64,000 bases of DNA, from assembly GCA_900074745.1 (NCBI GenBank), contig LT598468.1, forward strand, positions 1,621,013 through 1,685,012, given 5' to 3'. Each line of letters begins with the position of its first letter. Position 1 is the stretch's first letter. Below are positions 59,608 through 64,000 of this stretch, piece by piece. Both the position numbers and the translations under genes were made by a program. Source of the DNA: Lachancea mirantina (Eukaryota > Ascomycota > Saccharomycetes > Saccharomycetales > Saccharomycetaceae). A model generated the notes under the pieces. The model was not told where the DNA came from, made no database searches, and was given only the letters and a program-made list of their open reading frames with translations.

Positions 59608-60639
59608 TCATATTAATCCAAGGTTGGTAAAATGATTGCTCAAGCATGATTCAAGGCCATTGAGCTTGGAAGTTATACTTATAAGTGTGGGATCGCTGGT
59701 TGTGGCGGAAACTTTATCGCTTTCGGAGACAAGGTGTCCATGGAACGTGACAGATCGCGACAGCATGTACTGAGCTTCCTCCATGGTTGTTCTTCCGGAC
59801 TTTGAATTTGGAAAGACGCTTTGCAAGAAAGACCGTTCTTCAACGCGGAGACCTGCCGCCTTGAGAACTTCAGCAAGACTTTTTTCCCTATGCTCCTTCA
59901 GCCGTTCCCTGACGGTGTCTGTGAAGCTCTTCCCCGTGGTAGCATCAATTCTGGACCATGGAAGAGCCGTTTCCTTTTTAAGGTTTCTTACCTCGATGCT
60001 AACCTCGTTCTTGAAGATCACTAACTCCAAATTCAAGAAATGGTGTGCCGTTTCCCAGGGTGCATCATTGGTGTGCGTAAAAAGAGTCTCCAATGTGTCA
60101 TTACCGTTCTCCGGAAACAAAAGCTGGCGCGGCGGGTTCTCTAGTACGTTTATAGACCGGCTAAGCAGATTTAAGACGGTGGCTATTTTTTTAATAAATT
60201 CCTGTGGGTCTTCTTCCTGCTGTAGATCCTCCAAAACCAGTAAAGCTTCCTTCAGATTCTTCGTAATATCACGAATCTGTTCTAGGACATATTTTCGGGA
60301 TGTGTCCATCTTGAACATAATTGGCTTTCCCCAGTTGTATTGTGGGAATTTAACTATTGCATGAAAGTCGGTGACAACACAATTTTGTCGTGTGACAACT
60401 CCACGTATAGATGATATCCCGCTGTTTGATTTCGAAGTGCCTCCACCACCGCTGATCGGCATCTTGAAGGAAACGTCGCTGAGAAGTAGTTCCAGGCATT
60501 TTTCCATATTATCCATAATATTGGGAAGCTCGGGCTTGATAATCTCTTCTATTAACCATATCTTTTCGGCCTCATTGTTCTTCGTTTCGCATAATGGAGG
60601 GCCTCCAAAGTAATCATCAGGAAATAACACGGTACTCAT
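59608..60639 (-). CDS. RAV2: RAV2, RAVE complex subunit (Rogdi-like)
   Basis: A 343-residue orthologue of Rav2 (351 in S. cerevisiae, YDR202C), a subunit of the RAVE complex that with Rav1 and Skp1 reassembles the vacuolar H+-ATPase after glucose return. It belongs to the Rogdi leucine-zipper family. Visible are the opening helix EKIWLIEEIIKPELPNIMDN, a beta-rich N-terminal part around RQNCVVTDFHAIVKFPQYNW, and a helical middle (about 125-170). It is divergent from COQ4 with 112 bp between starts. Confidence 0.93.
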   Translation of the reverse strand: MSTVLFPDDYFGGPPLCETKNNEAEKIWLIEEIIKPELPNIMDNMEKCLELLLSDVSFKMPISGGGGTSKSNSGISSIRGVVTRQNCVVTDFHAIVKFPQYNWGKPIMFKMDTSRKYVLEQIRDITKNLKEALLVLEDLQQEEDPQEFIKKIATVLNLLSRSINVLENPPRQLLFPENGNDTLETLFTHTNDAPWETAHHFLNLELVIFKNEVSIEVRNLKKETALPWSRIDATTGKSFTDTVRERLKEHREKSLAEVLKAAGLRVEERSFLQSVFPNSKSGRTTMEEAQYMLSRSVTFHGHLVSESDKVSATTSDPTLISITSKLNGLESCLSNHFTNLGLI

Positions 60640-60751
60640 TTTTTATGTAAATGTTTTCTGTTCTATATCTTCTCTTGAAGCTTAAAGATTGGAAAACTTA
60701 GGATCCCTTGGGCTCTACCACCGTTTAAAGAAAACCGATAAACTAAGAGAA

Positions 60752-61744
60752 ATGCTGAGTCGGCACTCTTTTCGTAGACTTCAATCCCATAGCTCGAGTT
60801 TACTAAGGCGTAACTTCTTTGGTGCCGCAGCTGTAACTTTAGGAGGATTCATATTTGGTCAGGATGCTCGTCTTGCCGATTCCATCAGCGAAGGTGAGGT
60901 GCACAACAAAAACGTTGATTATGAAGCTTTGAGAGAAGAAAAAGTGCAGATGAGATTGAAATCAATCAAGAGTAGTCGTCCAATGGCGCCCCAATACGAG
61001 GGCCATGTTCCTCTTTATCCACATGAGCGCTTTCTTTTGTTCGTTACGTCGGGGCTAAGGTCCTACTACCATCCTGAAAACGGTGACAATATAGTACAAT
61101 TGGGAGAGGCGACGGCTTTTCCTTGCTTCCTGGAAAATCTAAAAGAGGTCATGTTGTCAGATAAAACAGGAAGGCAGATTTTGAGGGAACAGCCCGATAT
61201 TACGACTGAGAGTTTGCACATGGACAGGTTGAAGGAGCTTGATGAAAATACGGTTGGGTACACTTACTACAAATGGCTTCTTAGAGAAGGTGTCTCACCA
61301 GACACACGAGCTCCTGTCAAATACATTAACGATCCCTTACACGCGTACATTTTCAAGCGTTATCGGCAATGCCACGATTTCTACCATGCCATCAATGCAC
61401 TTCCAATCAATATCGAGGGCGAAATTGCGGTGAAGACACTCGAAGCAGCAAATATCGGAGTGCCAATGGCCGGATTGGGTGCTCTTTTAGCGCCACTTCG
61501 CCTCAGCAAAGTCCAAAAGCAAAGAATATACGACATTTATATTCCATGGGCCCTGAGAGCTGGTTTGAGTAGCAAGCCCCTTATTAACGTTTATTGGGAG
61601 AAGATTTTGGATCGTGACGTGGATGAGCTGCGCGAAGACTTGGAGATTAGACCACCGCCTGATCTTCGAACAATTCGTTCCGAACGGGCAAAGTTGCGGA
61701 AGGCTTTCAAGCAAAAATACGAAAACTACGAAAAACAACCATAG
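60752..61744 (+). CDS. COQ4: COQ4, coenzyme Q biosynthesis protein
   Basis: Orthologue of Coq4 (YDR204W, 335 residues), a matrix-side inner-membrane protein of the CoQ synthome; recent work on the family links it to C1 modification of the quinone ring. The first ATG, at 60752, gives 330 residues and an arginine/serine-rich presequence MLSRHSFRRLQSHSSSLLRR. A TTG further upstream is not used. The diagnostic metal motif HDxxH(x11)E is H208-D209 with H212 and E224. The segments VPLYPHERFLL and VPMAGLGALLAPLRL are family hallmarks. Its neighbour in S. cerevisiae, RAV2, is retained. Confidence 0.96.
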   Translation: MLSRHSFRRLQSHSSSLLRRNFFGAAAVTLGGFIFGQDARLADSISEGEVHNKNVDYEALREEKVQMRLKSIKSSRPMAPQYEGHVPLYPHERFLLFVTSGLRSYYHPENGDNIVQLGEATAFPCFLENLKEVMLSDKTGRQILREQPDITTESLHMDRLKELDENTVGYTYYKWLLREGVSPDTRAPVKYINDPLHAYIFKRYRQCHDFYHAINALPINIEGEIAVKTLEAANIGVPMAGLGALLAPLRLSKVQKQRIYDIYIPWALRAGLSSKPLINVYWEKILDRDVDELREDLEIRPPPDLRTIRSERAKLRKAFKQKYENYEKQP

Positions 61745-61882
61745 TGCTGGTTTATCTGATGTGGTTTGATCTCTTTGATAAAGTTCTAAGTTTAATTATA
61801 TGAGTGCTGCATGCCTATTAAATGTCTATCTCTCGGCGTAACAGTCTGAAACAGTCAAGCTATGATTAAAATAGGTGACAAA

Positions 61883-63625
61883 TTACTGATTCTTTTCAAG
61901 GCCGTCATCGCCATGAACTTCAACCCTGTCCGTCTCTTTACTTACGTCGGAATTGGCATCCTCAGATGAGCTTGCCTTTCTTTCGCGGTAATGCAATACG
62001 TCGACTTCTTCTGGAGTGAGCTCGCTATAAGGTATCATTCCCTTCTTTCTGGCCACCTCATCAGTGAAGCCTCCATAGTAATCCTTGTCGTCTTGTCTTA
62101 CGTTGATTTTCACAGGGAAGATCAAACATAGAATCCAGTAAGTAAAGAAGGAAATCAAGAACGAGGTGAACGAATCGGCGAGGAAGAAGTTGTTGATTCC
62201 TTTGTTTTTCACCAAATTTGGATTGACGTAGCCCGCAATACCTGGCAAACCGGGAGCCATACCGCATACGAAAGCAAACATAGCTCTCCAGTTAACACCG
62301 AGAGTATAGTAGTATTCTCCCTTGAGGATGAATGCTTCTGACACAGAATATTGACGCTTGTGGACAAGGAAATTGTCCGCAATCATGACGGAGATCAATG
62401 GTGTCATGACGACACCGAACGAACTCATGACAACCAAAAACACAGAGGAAGAATTGTAGAAATTCCAAGGCTGGACGGCAAAGGACACAACCGCGCAGAA
62501 TATGGCACCTCTAAAAATGTTGATGTATTTGGGGAGAACACCACTCAAGTCCATACCGGCAGCAAAACCACAGTTGGATATCGTATAAGCAATCTGGGAA
62601 CAAGTGAAAGCTAATCCGCAGAAGAAAGAAGCAGCTCTAGCTCCCGAGGAATAATTAGTCGTCAACCAGTACTCAGTGATGTCCATTGGCATCCATAGCG
62701 CATCACCATAAAGCTGGGCTGTGGTAGAGGCACCAATGACGCCGAAAACAGGAATTAAAGTCGTTGGGATCAAAAGAGCACAGATTGTTCCCGCGTAAAT
62801 TGCCGTCTTGGAAGAGGCAAAACGAGAGTAGTCACTTTGATTGGTAGAGCCAGGAGACACAGAGCCGAACCAGTAGGAAACCATGTAAACCCAGGCCCAG
62901 GATCTGGTAGATCCGGACACGGTCGTCTTAGAGGTCTTGAGCAGTTGGCCTACACCGTGAGCTTCCTTGCAAAGGTAGATGATCATACCCATCATGGCGA
63001 AACAAGTCGCGACACAGGATGCAATCAAAAAGTAGTTCATGCTCTTGGGCTTGGCAAAGTAGAAGAACGCTGTGACAACGTGGAAAATCATGAACCCGAT
63101 AACTTGTTTGGTGGTCATCGCGACGTGGGATGAAAGCGTGTTGGGTAACGTAAGGTAGTGGTGCGACCACGAGTCCAGGATCATGTTGATACAAAGCCCG
63201 CCCAGCCAAGCGTTGGATCCGTAATTCACAACGCTCATCAAGATACGCACCAAAATGCCTAGACCTGACCCATAGATACCAAACACAAACCGCTGTGACA
63301 GCGTGTAACCAACTTTCCAGTCGTAACCCTGGTACGAGTTGGCCAGCGTGAACACGATGGTGACGACGTCACCAACGATAAAAGTACCGATTGTCTCTCC
63401 GTAAGAGAGACCTACCGAAAGCGCTGAATTGGCACTAATCCAGGTACCCACGGAAAACGAAATGACACCCCAGTATGCAAAATTCGACCAGAAACCCCAT
63501 TGCTGGTCCTTGGCCGGAATGGGCTGCAGGTCCGGGTTTTTCAAAACACTCAATGTCTCTCTTTCGCCCACGGGAACTTCCAGCAGTTTGAGGCCGCGGC
63601 GCCATAAACTCTTCTCACCTGCCAT
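61883..63625 (-). CDS. THI7: THI7-type NCS1 permease (thiamine transporter)
   Basis: A 580-residue NCS1 family permease with about twelve membrane helices, closest in my recollection to Thi7 (YLR237W, 598 residues), the plasma-membrane thiamine transporter, and its relatives Nrt1 and Thi72. The opening VPVGERETLSVLKNPDLQP and the block SVGTWISANSALSVGLSYGE match closely, as do GSVSPGSTNQSDYSRF and the closing cytosolic DDKDYYGGFTDE. Substrate could also be nicotinamide riboside or another vitamer. An ATG at 63655 would add 10 residues. A TATATAT box lies at 63711-63717. Its place next to the FAR10 and LIP2 block (YLR237W-YLR239C) supports the THI7 call. Confidence 0.9.
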   Translation of the reverse strand: MAGEKSLWRRGLKLLEVPVGERETLSVLKNPDLQPIPAKDQQWGFWSNFAYWGVISFSVGTWISANSALSVGLSYGETIGTFIVGDVVTIVFTLANSYQGYDWKVGYTLSQRFVFGIYGSGLGILVRILMSVVNYGSNAWLGGLCINMILDSWSHHYLTLPNTLSSHVAMTTKQVIGFMIFHVVTAFFYFAKPKSMNYFLIASCVATCFAMMGMIIYLCKEAHGVGQLLKTSKTTVSGSTRSWAWVYMVSYWFGSVSPGSTNQSDYSRFASSKTAIYAGTICALLIPTTLIPVFGVIGASTTAQLYGDALWMPMDITEYWLTTNYSSGARAASFFCGLAFTCSQIAYTISNCGFAAGMDLSGVLPKYINIFRGAIFCAVVSFAVQPWNFYNSSSVFLVVMSSFGVVMTPLISVMIADNFLVHKRQYSVSEAFILKGEYYYTLGVNWRAMFAFVCGMAPGLPGIAGYVNPNLVKNKGINNFFLADSFTSFLISFFTYWILCLIFPVKINVRQDDKDYYGGFTDEVARKKGMIPYSELTPEEVDVLHYRERKASSSEDANSDVSKETDRVEVHGDDGLEKNQ

Positions 63626-64000
63626 GATCACTTTGTAACTATTGACTAGATGCACTTATCAAGAAAAACCGACTCTCCAAAAGGGTCTCCTGGTCGTATT
63701 TGCATATCGTTATATATGAATGTCTAACGAGTCGAACGAGCCATCGCCTGCCATCCCGCACCATATCAAACTTTCATCACTACCTTCACTACTACGCTCA
63801 TCACTGCGGACTTCACGTTTCTCTTTCTTCGTACCGTCCATCTCATTTTATTAGCCTTTTCGGGCCATAAGAGAGTCCCTCGGCAGCTATTAGCTTTATG
63901 CATTTAGTGCGCAGAAAAAGACATGCAGTTTTACGAACAGAGCGGAGGATCCACCAAGCCCACAGTGAAAAACTAACACCAACCACGATCAAGCCTTGAG
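63626..64000. promoter_or_regulatory. THI7: Upstream region of the THI7-type permease
   Basis: No gene begins in these last 375 bp. On the minus strand it is the promoter of the permease, with a TATATAT element about 86-92 bp before the chosen ATG. I did not recognise a specific thiamine-responsive site. Confidence 0.5.

Overview
This is eukaryotic, yeast-type nuclear DNA: compact, mostly intronless protein genes on both strands with short intergenic gaps, and two short spliceosomal introns of budding-yeast type. Nearly every gene is recognisable as an orthologue of a Saccharomyces cerevisiae gene. Read in order, those genes alternate between two S. cerevisiae tracks: chromosome IV right arm (HMO1/YDR174W to COQ4/YDR204W) and two chromosome XII blocks (MAS1/YLR163C to UPS2/YLR168C, then ERF2/YLR246W back to THI7/YLR237W). 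Genes that are duplicate pairs in S. cerevisiae (SDH4/SHH4, UPS2/UPS3, VPS64/FAR10) occur once. This is the pattern of a Saccharomycetaceae species that separated before the whole-genome duplication. A Lachancea-like yeast fits best, but I cannot fix the genus or species from sequence alone.

Layout. 1-371: reverse complement of the 3' end of 25S rRNA, truncated just past the sarcin-ricin loop and carrying many substitutions, i.e. an rDNA relic or the decayed edge unit of an rDNA array. 838-6210: HMO1 (intron), RSM24, NGG1, MAS1. 7315-16864: SDH4, CSN9, NVJ3, PUS5, SCC2, CDC1. 16879-22903: SEC10, PLP1, RPS31, ATC1, UPS2/3. 23162-33134: ERF2, a probable SND1, CDD1, MAP1, CCT6, SLY1 (intron). 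33255-40172: RVB1, HST4, GPN3, NUP42, ARV1. 40190-50547: CSC1, VPS34, MSS116, REF2, CAB5. 50548-52519: a 2-kb stretch without a convincing gene. 52520-63625: CBS2, RKM2, LIP2, VPS64/FAR10, EAF3, SPC19, RAV2, COQ4 and a THI7-type permease.

These are housekeeping genes rather than one pathway. Themes are mitochondrial biogenesis (RSM24, MAS1, SDH4, PUS5, UPS2, MSS116, CBS2, LIP2, COQ4), chromatin and chromosomes (HMO1, NGG1, SCC2, RVB1, HST4, EAF3, SPC19), membrane traffic and lipids (SEC10, SLY1, VPS34, ARV1, CDC1, ERF2, NVJ3), and protein folding and modification (CCT6, PLP1, MAP1, RPS31, CSN9, RKM2). I found no transposon, tRNA gene, centromere, CRISPR array or clear horizontally acquired gene.

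The observations most worth following are the rDNA relic, whose position and strand relative to MAS1 match the rDNA array of S. cerevisiae chromosome XII; the unannotatable first exons of HMO1 and SLY1; and the long gene-free gaps at 6.2-7.3 kb and 50.5-52.5 kb. No previously undescribed multi-gene system was seen.
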